Shown in pieces: positions 12,537 to 21,764 of a DNA stretch of 64,000 nucleotides (position 1 is the stretch's first letter; every line of letters begins with the position of its first letter). Below the pieces are notes generated by a model. It did not search any database and was not told the DNA's origin. It saw only the letters and a list, made by a program, of their open reading frames with translations. Position numbers and translations under genes: made by a program. This stretch comes from Entophlyctis helioformis (Eukaryota; Chytridiomycota; Chytridiomycetes; Chytridiales; Chytriomycetaceae), in contig JAHLKH010000053.1 in assembly GCA_025526915.1 (NCBI GenBank), positions 62,001-126,000 of the forward strand. The letters are read 5' to 3'.

Positions 12537-14089
12537 TCAGTGGTTGCCGTTTGAGACCTTCAGCTGCGCAACCATGTCCATGACCTGCGAGATCAGATCC
12601 ATGGGGTCCTCGTCTGACAATGGCGCCGTGGACAGGTGCGTCAGTTTCTGCGACAGCAGCTCGGCATGAACGGCGTTGGACTGGCCCTGAGGCGAGGATG
12701 TGGATGGGGCAATGTAGTAGTGCAGCATCTCGATCAGGCTCGACAGCTCGGCTGCCATTCCAGCAGAGATGTGGTGCGGGGAGTGTCTGCGCGACGAAAG
12801 GATCCGTAGGCGAGATTGGACAAGATCGAGCGGCGACCGTCCATAGTTGTCGACAGTCAACGGATGTGCACCTGCCAGCAGCGACAGTCTGGCTGTCAGC
12901 AGCGCTTCCAAAGACAACAACAACAGCAGCAGCAGATCGTGATTCACAGCGCAGGAACGTACCCGCACGAAGCAGAATGAGAGCGCATTCAGGATGGTTT
13001 GAGATGACAGCCAGATGCAGCGGGCTGTTCCCATTGGTGTCTCGCACCGACACATCTGGCTTGTGTTCCAGCATGGCTTCAAGGACAGCCACATGCCCTG
13101 CAGGAGATCGACACAGACAGATGCAGGCCGATGCAGGCCGATGCAAAGCATGTCAGTCAAGAGTGCGATGCACGGTTGCAGATGGACGTCGAACCTTTGC
13201 AAGCCGCAAGATGGAGTGCCGTGCGACCCTTTGCATCGGGCAGCGACGCACACAGCGGCGACCTGGACATGACGTCGCGAACAAGCCACACATCGTTTGC
13301 CCCAACAGCCTCCTGGAAGACGTCGAGGCTGGATGCCAGCAGAGGGCTGCTGGACGATGCCAGCAGCTGGGCAATCGCCATGGTGCGGCGATGATCGATC
13401 GACGATCTGGACGCCATGGCAGATCTGGAAGGCGGCAGCGTCTTGTGTGCACGTGCAGCCGAAGCGGCTCGCACTCGTCGCAGGAGAACGTCGTCGACAG
13501 GATCTAGTGTCAGGGCCGGCATCAGAAGCGTCTGCTCTTCAGGCGAGTTGACGGGCGTGCCGTGCGGCCGAGGGATGCTGATGCTGACGCTGATGTCTGC
13601 CCCTCTGCGGCGGCGGCGGCGGCTTCGCTTGTGGGTGGTGGTGGCAGAGGACCCCGTCAAAGCACCGATGAACGCAGCAGTCGGGCTGCCGAGGGTGCCG
13701 AGGGCTTTGGCGAGGCTGGCGTCGGCGTCGCTGTCCATGTCGCTGTCGATGCCGCTGCTGGCCGTGCGGGTCCCAGTGCCTGTGTCGCTGTTGCTGCCGC
13801 TGCCGCCCGACGTCGGGCCTGCCGAAAGGTCGTCGGCCGTGCTGTCGTCCATTGCAGCATTGGCAGCGACACAGGCACCGGGCGAGCCGGCGTGGAAGTC
13901 GAGCCTGTAGTCTGCGTCGATGTCTGTGTTGCTGCGTCGGAGGCGCTCGTTGGGGATGGTCACCGGCCTGGTGAGCGGGTGTGCGTAGAGACTGCACCAC
14001 GCACTGCTGCCGCTGTTGCTGCTTCTCCTTCTACTGCCGCCGCCGTTGCTGCTTCTGCCGCTTCGACTGCTGCTGCTGCCCAAGTCCAT
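12537..14089 (-). CDS. Ankyrin-repeat protein (ANKRD54-like), copy 1
   Basis: Exons on the minus strand: 14089-13195, 13097-12963, 12871-12537; introns of 97 and 91 bp; 454 residues. The first half is a Ser/Arg-rich, disordered region with a basic patch (KRSRRRRRRGAD). The second half has ankyrin repeats with the TALHLAACKGHVAVLEAML and SPLHLAVISNHPECALILL signatures, followed by a truncated last repeat (DNYGRSPLDLVQSRLRIL) and a helical tail. The last repeat and tail resemble the ANKRD54 family; a scaffold or adaptor role is inferred. The donor of intron 1 (GTTCGA) is atypical but keeps the frame and joins a normal ankyrin repeat. The gene ends 66 bp from the stop of transporter A (convergent) and starts 79 bp from the divergent CBM19-like gene, so the two probably share a promoter. 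The second copy, at 19564-21116, encodes an identical protein. Confidence 0.85.
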
Positions 14090-14168
14090 GCTTCACGCCA
14101 GCGGATTTCGGGCACAAGAAAACGGCCGCGGTTTCCTCCGTGGCCTCTCGTCCGAAAATCTTCCGTCC

Positions 14169-14659
14169 ATGACGCTGCACGCCCTGGCACTCGCCCTCGC
14201 CCTGGCACTCGCCCTTCCTGCTGCAGTGGCTGTCCCCGTGGCCGCGCTGGCTGCTGCGGTCGCTCCACCTGGTAAGCCAGCAACGGCCATCGCGTTGTGC
14301 ACCGCGTGTCTCTCGTGTGTCCTACGGTCGTGTGTCTCTCGTGTGTCTCTTGTGTGTCTCTCGTGTGTCTCTGGTGTGTCTCACGCTCGTGTCTCACGCT
14401 CGTGTCTCACACACATCGCCTTGTGCACTGCATGCGTGCAGCTGCCCCACCGCCGGCTGTTGTCCCGCGCAAGGCCGGCGACAATGTGTGCATCGACGAC
14501 ACCCGCTTCCAAAAGTTCACGTCGCCGACGACGTTTGCCGTCCAGTCGTGCCCGCCTGGCCTGTGCTTCACCCGCAGCCCGCCTCTCAAGAACCCGTGCA
14601 TTGGCCGCCAGCGTGCGCTCGAGATCGACGGCGCCAACGCTTCGGCCATGGCAGAGTGA
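14169..14659 (+). CDS. Small secreted protein with CBM19-like cysteine pattern, copy 1
   Basis: Two exons, 14169-14271 and 14442-14659, encoding 106 residues. Exon 1 is a hydrophobic Leu/Ala-rich signal peptide (MTLHALALALALALALP). The mature part has four cysteines in the arrangement of carbohydrate-binding module family 19: CIDDTRFQKF, then SCPPGLCF and NPCIG. CBM19 modules bind chitin in fungal chitinases; here the module stands alone without a catalytic domain. The 170-bp intron (GTAAGC...GCAG) is partly built of GTGTCTC-type repeats. I infer an extracellular chitin- or wall-binding protein. It sits 79 bp from the divergent ankyrin gene and just upstream of ABC transporter B. The family assignment rests only on Cys spacing and size. 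Confidence 0.6.
14310..14415. repeat. GTGTCTC-type simple repeat inside intron
   Basis: An imperfect array of GTGTCTCTCGT-like units lies in the intron of the CBM19-like gene. It is repeated unchanged in the second copy at about 21337-21442. Confidence 0.8.
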
Positions 14660-14737
14660 TCCGTCACGTGACTTGCGCGTTTGAAATGAAGTTCGCACTT
14701 GGCCGCGCGTTTTCAAACCTTCCCAGCCAACGCCAAC

Positions 14738-17700
14738 ATGGCCACTCCTCAGCAGCCCGCCACTGCCCCCATTGCAGCTGCACAGGCTGTCGATGCTCCC
14801 GCTGTCGATGCTCCGGCTGTCGAAGCCAAGGATCCGCTGCACGGCATCCATGTGCTGGCTCTACCGCCCCCGCCAGACGCCATCGCAAAGGACGGCTCAT
14901 CGGCTGCCCTCCTTCGGGAAACGAGCGCCGTTCAAGACGACGCAGCGGCTGCACCTGCGCCATTCGCCGTCAAGCCGTCAGACACCTTCGCCCACGCCAG
15001 CCTGCTCAGTCGCTGGACATTCAGCTACGTCAACGACCTCATTTCCCGAGGCTTCCGTCGAGAGCTCACCCACGCCGACATTCCTCCGGTCGAGCCGACC
15101 GACGAAGTCGAACAGCTGTCGACGCAGCTGCTGGACGCATGGCACGAGCAGGTCAAGCTGCACGGCAACAAGGCCAACCTGGGATGGGCTATTGTAAGCG
15201 ATGCTCGCACCCACTCGTCCACCTCCTGTGCCTCTGCTGCCGCTGGGCAAGCTGCCCAAGATCCATCGGCGCAGGGTCGGCATCCGGCACTTGAGTGCCG
15301 CTTCATTATGGCGGCAATGCATCGGCTGGTTGTGCCGCAGTTGGCAACGGCCGCGGCGGCAAATCTGTTCTTGTCGCTGATCTGCAGCCAACGATGATGC
15401 TGACTCCCGTGACTCCCATCACACGCCCGACAGGCCAGCGTGTTTGGCAGAAAGTGTCTGTACACCGGCCTCGCCTTCCTGATCGAGACCTTCATCAAGC
15501 TCGCCGAGGGCGTCTTGCTGTCCCAGCTGCTCCAGTGGTTCCAGAACCCCAATGCAAACGCAACCGATGTAAGACCTTGTGTGGCGCTGCCGCTGTTCAG
15601 CAAAGCCGCTAACCGCTTGTCGGCAGGGATACTACTACTCGCTCGGAATGGCCATCGCTGTGCTTCTCCACTCGTGCCTCCACCACATCGAGTTCTTCAT
15701 GGGCATGCGTTTGGGCATGCAGCTGCGCGTCACACTCATCGCCGCAGTCTATCGCAAGTGCCTTGCCCTGTCCATCGGCCACACGTCATCCACAGGCATG
15801 ATCGTCAACCTCGTCTCCAACGACGTCCAGCGCTTTGAGGACGCTGCCATCTTTGGCAACTTTGCCTGGGTTGGCCCGATCGAGACCGTTCTCTGTTTCT
15901 ACCTGGTGTACCGCGAGATTGGCTGGGCTGCGTTTGCTGCCGTCGGTGCTCTGCTGTTCTTCATCCCGCTCCAAGGCTTGTTTGCCCGCCAGTTTGGAAG
16001 GCTGCGCAAGGAGACAGTCTTGTTCCGCGACGAACGCATCAAGAGCATCTCAGACATGCTGGCAGGCATCATGGTCGTCAAGGTGCGTGTTGGTCGCTTG
16101 CATCGTCTCGCACCAGACAATGCTGGGCACACGGGTCTTAACCAGCCTCTTACCATCCGATGCTCTCAAACAGCTCTACGCGTGGGAGGATCCGTTCACC
16201 GAAAAGATCCGCTCTTACAGAGAGAAGGAGCTCAAGTACATTGAGAGTGCATCCATCTACCGCGCCATCAACGAAGCCATCTTCTTCGTGTCCACAAGCA
16301 AGTCTTGCCATCAGCTCGTGTTGTATCTTGCACACATAGTCAGCCATCTAACTCTGACCCGCCGGCAGTCTTTTTGGAGCTCTGCGGCTTTATCACATAC
16401 TTCCTTATCGGAGGCGTCTTTACCCCATCTAAGATCTTTGCCACCCTCACCTATCTCCAGAGCGTCCGCTTAACCATGACCAACTTCTTCCCAAAGGCAC
16501 TCCAGTTCATCTCAGAGGCACTGGTGTCCATGAAGCGTATCCAGGACTTTTTGTCGCTCCCCGAGATCGACCACGCTGCCGACAATGCCGAGGTCAAGGC
16601 GTTCTTCGAGTCGCTCAATGATCCCGCCATCATGATCGCCATCCAGAATGCCAGCTTCTCGTGGGGCGAGAGCCGCATTGGAAACGCATCTCCCGACGCA
16701 CGCCCTGCATCGCCGTCAACCGACCGTGAGATCCTCAAGGACATCTCGCTCACCATTCGCCGTGGCGAGCTTGTCGGCGTGTGCGGCCCCGTCGGTGCAG
16801 GCAAGTCGTCTCTCATCAACGCCATCCTTGGCGAGATGCAAAAGACGAGCGGCCGTCTCGGTGTGCGCTCTCGCAAGATCTCCTACGCCAGCCAAACGCC
16901 GTGGATCAATGTCGGCTCGATCAAGGACAACATCGTCTTTGGTGGCGTCTACGACCCCAACCGCTTTGCTGCCGTCCTTCACGCCTGTGCACTTGACCGC
17001 GACCTTGACCGCATGCCTGACCGAGAGAACACGCTCATTGGCGAGCGTGGCGTGACCTGTCTGGCGGCCACGTGCCCGCCTTGCCCTCGCTCGTGCCCTA
17101 TACTACGATGCGGATATCTACATTCTGGACGATCCGCTCTCTGCTGTCGACACAACGGTTGGCCGCCACCTGTTTGACGAGGCTCTTCGCGGCATGCTCC
17201 GCGACAAGGCGGTGATGCTGGTGACGCACCAGCTGCAGAACATCCGTGCGTGTGACACGGTCGTGCTTCTCGAAGAAGGACGGATTGTGCACCAGGGCAG
17301 CTACGCTGAAGTCATGGCGCAAGACACTCCCTTTTGCACAACCATGCGCGAGTTTGCCACACGCACCGAGTCGCCCAACAGCGATGAAGACTCGCACTCT
17401 GACGACAAGAAGGACTCGGAGGACAGCGACTCCACCGCTATGGTCGCAGCCGCTGCTGTCCTGCGCAAACGTCGCGAGAAGCAGCAGCTCGAAGATGCGC
17501 TTGTTGAGGACAGCTCGGGCCAAACGCGCGAGCTTGTCAAGGAGGAAGTCACCAAGGGGTCTGTCGCTGCCGGTCTGTACTTCAAGTACTTCAAGTCTGG
17601 CAGTAATGCTGTGACTGCGGTTGCCCTGCTCCTCATGCTCATCATTGGACAGGCAGCCGTGCTCGTCACCGACTGGTGGCTTGCCTTTTGGTCGGGCAAG

Positions 17701-19468
17701 TCGGCCGATGAGCAACGCAACCCTGTATACATTTGGGTGTTTGTCGCCCTGTGTGTCAGCACCATTGTCATCTCGGTCGTTCGCGCGATTGCCTTCTTCA
17801 TCGTCTGTCTCCGCTCGAGCAAAAAGTCGTTTGTGGGGATGCTCGCGGCAGTCTTCCGCAGCCCAATGTCCTTCTTCCAGAACAATCCTCACGGCCGCAT
17901 CATGAAGTAAGTGCACAGCCGCACTTGCACAGCCGCACTTGCACACATTGCCAAGGATGGCTGTTGTGGCGTGATTCTGACACTTGCTTGCTTGCTTGGC
18001 ATGCAGCCGCTTCTCCAAGGACATCAGCATGATGGACGAGATGCTTCCCATGACATTCTTTGACTTTATCCAGTGCTTCTTCATCATCATCGGCACGTTT
18101 ATCCTCTGTGGCGCAGCGGTTCCCTATGTCCTTATCCTCGTGCCGTTCATCTCGATGGCCTTTTGGCAGCTTCGCAAGATCTTCCTCGCCACATCGCGCC
18201 AAGTCAAGCGCTTCGAAGCCACCACGCGCTCGCCCGTGTACTCTGATTTCCCCGCCACTCTCGAGGGTCTTTCCACCATCCGCGCATTCTCGGCCGAGAA
18301 CCGCTTCAAGGGTCGCTTCTTTGCACTCCAAGACGACAACACGCGCATGTGGTTCTCGTTCCTGTCTGTGAACCGCTGGCTCGGGTTCCGTCTTGACATT
18401 CTCGCGTCGCTGTTCCTGATCGTCCTTGCCTTTGCTGCCACTGCCCTTCGTGGTCCTCTTGGTCTGCGTCCTGGACTCGTTGGTCTCATGCTCTCGTACG
18501 GCCTGCAGCTCACGGGCACTCTGCAATGGGCTGTGCGCCAGTCGGCCGAGGTTGAGAACCTGATGGTGTCTGTGGAGCGCGTGTTCGAGTACACCGAGCT
18601 GCCCTCTGAGGCAGCCTCTGTCACCGACACGAAACCCGGCGACCACTGGCCCGAGTTTGGCGATGTGCTTGTCAACGACATGACGCTCGCCTACCCAGCA
18701 CCGAACCCGGCTGACACACCAAAGGCCGTGCTGAAGGGCATCAACGTCCACTTCATGCCTGGCACCAAGGTTGGCATCGTTGGACGCACCGGTGCCGGCA
18801 AGAGTTCGTTCTTGCAGGCACTGTTCCGGCTTGTGGAGCCCACGCCGGCCGGATCGATTGTGATTGATGGCATCAAGACGTCGGATCTCGGACTCAAGGA
18901 TCTGCGTTCGCGCATCTCGATCATTCCGCAGGAGCCGTTCTGTTTCAAGGGCACGCTTCGCTTCAACATTGATCCCTTTGGACGCTACTCGGACGAGGAG
19001 CTGTGGCGTGTGCTTGAGGCAGTTGAGCTGCGCTCGACGGTGTCAGAGCTTCCCGGCAAGCTCGAAGCGCCTGTGGGCGAGAATGGCGGCAACTGGTCCG
19101 TCGGCGAGCGCCAGCTCATCTGTCTCGCGCGCGCCATTCTGCGCGACACGCGTTTGATTGTCATGGACGAGGCAACGTCTGCAGTGGACATGCGCACGGA
19201 CCAGCTGGTGCAGAAGGCGATTCGCTCCGAGGGCGGCCTGTTTGCCAACGCGACGGTGCTGACGATTGCGCATCGCCTCAACACGGTGGTTGACTTTGAC
19301 GCCATTCTTGTTCTCGAGGCAGGCCAAGTCGTCGAGTTTGACTCGCCGCATGTGCTGCTGAGCCGGCCAGAGTCGCACTTTTCTCAGCTGGCAGATGCGA
19401 CTGGACCCGAGAACGCACAGCTGCTGCGCGACATTGCTGCCGCCAAGGCGGCGTCTCTGAGCAGCTGA
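14738..19468 (+). CDS. ABC transporter B, ABCC/MRP type, NBD1 signature frame-disrupted
   Basis: Exons: 14738-15193, 15434-15568, 15627-16082, 16174-16297, 16369-17906, 18007-19468; about 1,390 residues once corrected. The layout is TMD1-NBD1-TMD2-NBD2. NBD1 Walker A is GPVGAGKSS and Walker B IYILDDPLSAVD; NBD2 has [23 protein letters not shown] and IVMDEATSAVD. Intron 4 (16298-16368) has a GCAAGT donor, a GC-AG intron; this join gives exactly the residue count seen in transporter A. Around the NBD1 signature two bases present in copy C are missing here (a T near 17057 and an A near 17069). The stretch that should read TLSGGQRAR is therefore out of frame, and the frame is restored after the second loss. 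If real, NBD1 would read an altered signature or be truncated; I favour assembly error. The linker between NBD1 and TMD2 is rich in Ser, Asp and Glu. Confidence 0.88.
16298..16368 (+). other. GC-AG intron in ABC transporter B
   Basis: Donor A|GCAAGT, acceptor GGCAG. No GT donor nearby keeps the frame, whereas the GC donor joins FFVST to IFLELCGF with the same spacing as the intron-less equivalent in transporter A. The copy in transporter C is at 23293-23363. Confidence 0.75.
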
Positions 19469-19563
19469 TCTGTCTGCCGTGTGTTTACAGTGTGTCTACA
19501 CTTCGTGAATGAATACATTAGGTTGATGCAAAAGCAGAAGATATACATGAATGATGGCACGGA

Positions 19564-21116
19564 TCAGTGGTTGCCGTTTGAGACTTTCAGCTGCGCAACC
19601 ATGTCCATGACCTGCGAGATCAGATCCATGGGGTCCTCGTCTGACAATGGCGCCGTGGACAGGTGCGTCAGTTTCTGCGACAGCAGCTCGGCATGAACGG
19701 CGTTGGACTGGCCCTGAGGCGAGGATGTGGATGGGGCAATGTAGTAGTGCAGCATCTCGATCAGGCTCGACAGCTCGGCTGCCATTCCAGCAGAGATGTG
19801 GTGCGGGGAGTGTCTGCGCGACGAAAGGATCCGTAGGCGAGATTGGACAAGATCGAGCGGCGACCGTCCATAGTTGTCGACAGTCAACGGATGTGCACCT
19901 GCCAGCAGCGACAGTCTGGCTGTCAGCAGCGCTTCCAAAGACAACAACAACAGCAGCAGCAGATCGTGATTCACAGCGCAGGAACGTACCCGCACGAAGC
20001 AGAATGAGAGCGCATTCAGGATGGTTTGAGATGACAGCCAGATGCAGCGGGCTGTTCCCATTGGTGTCTCGCACCGACACATCTGGCTTGTGTTCCAGCA
20101 TGGCTTCAAGGACAGCCACATGCCCTGCAGGAGATCGACACAGACAGATGCAGGCCGATGCAGGCCGATGCAAAGCATGTCAGTCAAGAGTGCGATGCAC
20201 GGTTGCAGATGGACGTCGAACCTTTGCAAGCCGCAAGATGGAGTGCCGTGCGACCCTTTGCATCGGGCAGCGACGCACACAGCGGCGACCTGGACATGAC
20301 GTCGCGAACAAGCCACACATCGTTTGCCCCAACAGCCTCCTGGAAGACGTCGAGGCTGGATGCCAGCAGAGGGCTGCTGGACGATGCCAGCAGCTGGGCA
20401 ATCGCCATGGTGCGGCGATGATCGATCGACGATCTGGACGCCATGGCAGATCTGGAAGGCGGCAGCGTCTTGTGTGCACGTGCAGCCGAAGCGGCTCGCA
20501 CTCGTCGCAGGAGAACGTCGTCGACAGGATCTAGTGTCAGGGCCGGCATCAGAAGCGTCTGCTCTTCAGGCGAGTTGACGGGCGTGCCGTGCGGCCGAGG
20601 GATGCTGATGCTGACGCTGATGTCTGCCCCTCTGCGGCGGCGGCGGCGGCTTCGCTTGTGGGTGGTGGTGGCAGAGGACCCCGTCAAAGCACCGATGAAC
20701 GCAGCAGTCGGGCTGCCGAGGGTGCCGAGGGCTTTGGCGAGGCTGGCGTCGGCGTCGCTGTCCATGTCGCTGTCGATGCCGCTGCTGGCCGTGCGGGTCC
20801 CAGTGCCTGTGTCGCTGTTGCTGCCGCTGCCGCCCGACGTCGGGCCTGCCGAAAGGTCGTCGGCCGTGCTGTCGTCCATTGCAGCATTGGCAGCGACACA
20901 GGCACCGGGCGAGCCGGCGTGGAAGTCGAGCCTGTAGTCTGCGTCGATGTCTGTGTTGCTGCGTCGGAGGCGCTCGTTGGGGATGGTCACCGGCCTGGTG
21001 AGCGGGTGTGCGTAGAGACTGCACCACGCACTGCTGCCGCTGTTGCTGCTTCTCCTTCTACTGCCGCCGCCGTTGCTGCTTCTGCCGCTTCGACTGCTGC
21101 TGCTGCCCAAGTCCAT
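19564..21116 (-). CDS. Ankyrin-repeat protein (ANKRD54-like), copy 2
   Basis: Exons on the minus strand: 21116-20222, 20124-19990, 19898-19564. The protein is identical in sequence to copy 1 (454 residues: disordered basic N-terminus, ankyrin repeats, helical tail). Only two base differences were noticed around the 3' end, an A/G in the downstream flank and a synonymous C/T near the stop. It is convergent with transporter B and divergent from the second CBM19-like gene. Identity over the whole gene implies a recent duplication, ongoing gene conversion, or a haplotype placed twice in the assembly. Confidence 0.85.
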
Positions 21117-21195
21117 GCTTCACGCCAGCGGATTTCGGGCACAAGAAAACGGCCGCGGTTTCCTCCGTGGCCTCTCGTCCGAAAATCTTCCGTCC

Positions 21196-21686
21196 ATGAC
21201 GCTGCACGCCCTGGCACTCGCCCTCGCCCTGGCACTCGCCCTTCCTGCTGCAGTGGCTGTCCCCGTGGCCGCGCTGGCTGCTGCGGTCGCTCCACCTGGT
21301 AAGCCAGCAACGGCCATCGCGTTGTGCACCGCGTGTCTCTCGTGTGTCCTACGGTCGTGTGTCTCTCGTGTGTCTCTTGTGTGTCTCTCGTGTGTCTCTG
21401 GTGTGTCTCACGCTCGTGTCTCACGCTCGTGTCTCACACACATCGCCTTGTGCACTGCATGCGTGCAGCTGCCCCACCGCCGGCTGTTGTCCCGCGCAAG
21501 GCCGGCGACAATGTGTGCATCGACGACACCCGCTTCCAAAAGTTCACGTCGCCGACGACGTTTGCCGTCCAGTCGTGCCCGCCTGGCCTGTGCTTCACCC
21601 GCAGCCCGCCTCTCAAGAACCCGTGCATTGGCCGCCAGCGTGCGCTCGAGATCGACGGCGCCAACGCTTCGGCCATGGCAGAGTGA
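21196..21686 (+). CDS. Small secreted protein with CBM19-like cysteine pattern, copy 2
   Basis: Exons 21196-21298 and 21469-21686; 106 residues, identical to copy 1 including the intron repeat. Signal peptide, four-Cys CBM19-like pattern and divergent spacing to the ankyrin gene are all retained. Both copies appear intact, so dosage of this extracellular protein would be doubled if the duplication is real. Confidence 0.6.
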
Positions 21687-21764
21687 TCCGTCACGTGACT
21701 TGCGCGTTTGAAATGAAGTTCGCACTTGGCCGCGCGTTTTCAAACCTTCCCAGCCAACGCCAAC

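Larger units (their letters stand above)
12479..19505. repeat. Tandem segmental duplication, unit 1 (7,027 bp)
   Basis: The first of two direct copies. It contains an ankyrin gene (-), a CBM19-like secreted gene (+) and ABC transporter B (+). The left border lies in the 3' flank of transporter A at the word TGAATGAA (12479-12486). The same word starts unit 2 (19506) and closes it (26507-26514). The offset to unit 2 is a constant 7,027 bp from 12487 to about 14800, and changes to about 6,995-7,001 further on through small indels. Confidence 0.9.

Noticed and set aside
14310..14415. GTGTCTC array as a CRISPR-like repeat
   Set aside because: Units are short, contiguous and imperfect with no spacers; it is an intronic simple repeat in a eukaryote.
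12620..14684. Plus-strand ORFs of about 160-295 aa opposite the ankyrin gene (and their copies at +7027)
   Set aside because: Compositional shadows of a GC-rich Ser/Arg coding region; the minus strand carries clear ankyrin repeats and consistent splice sites.
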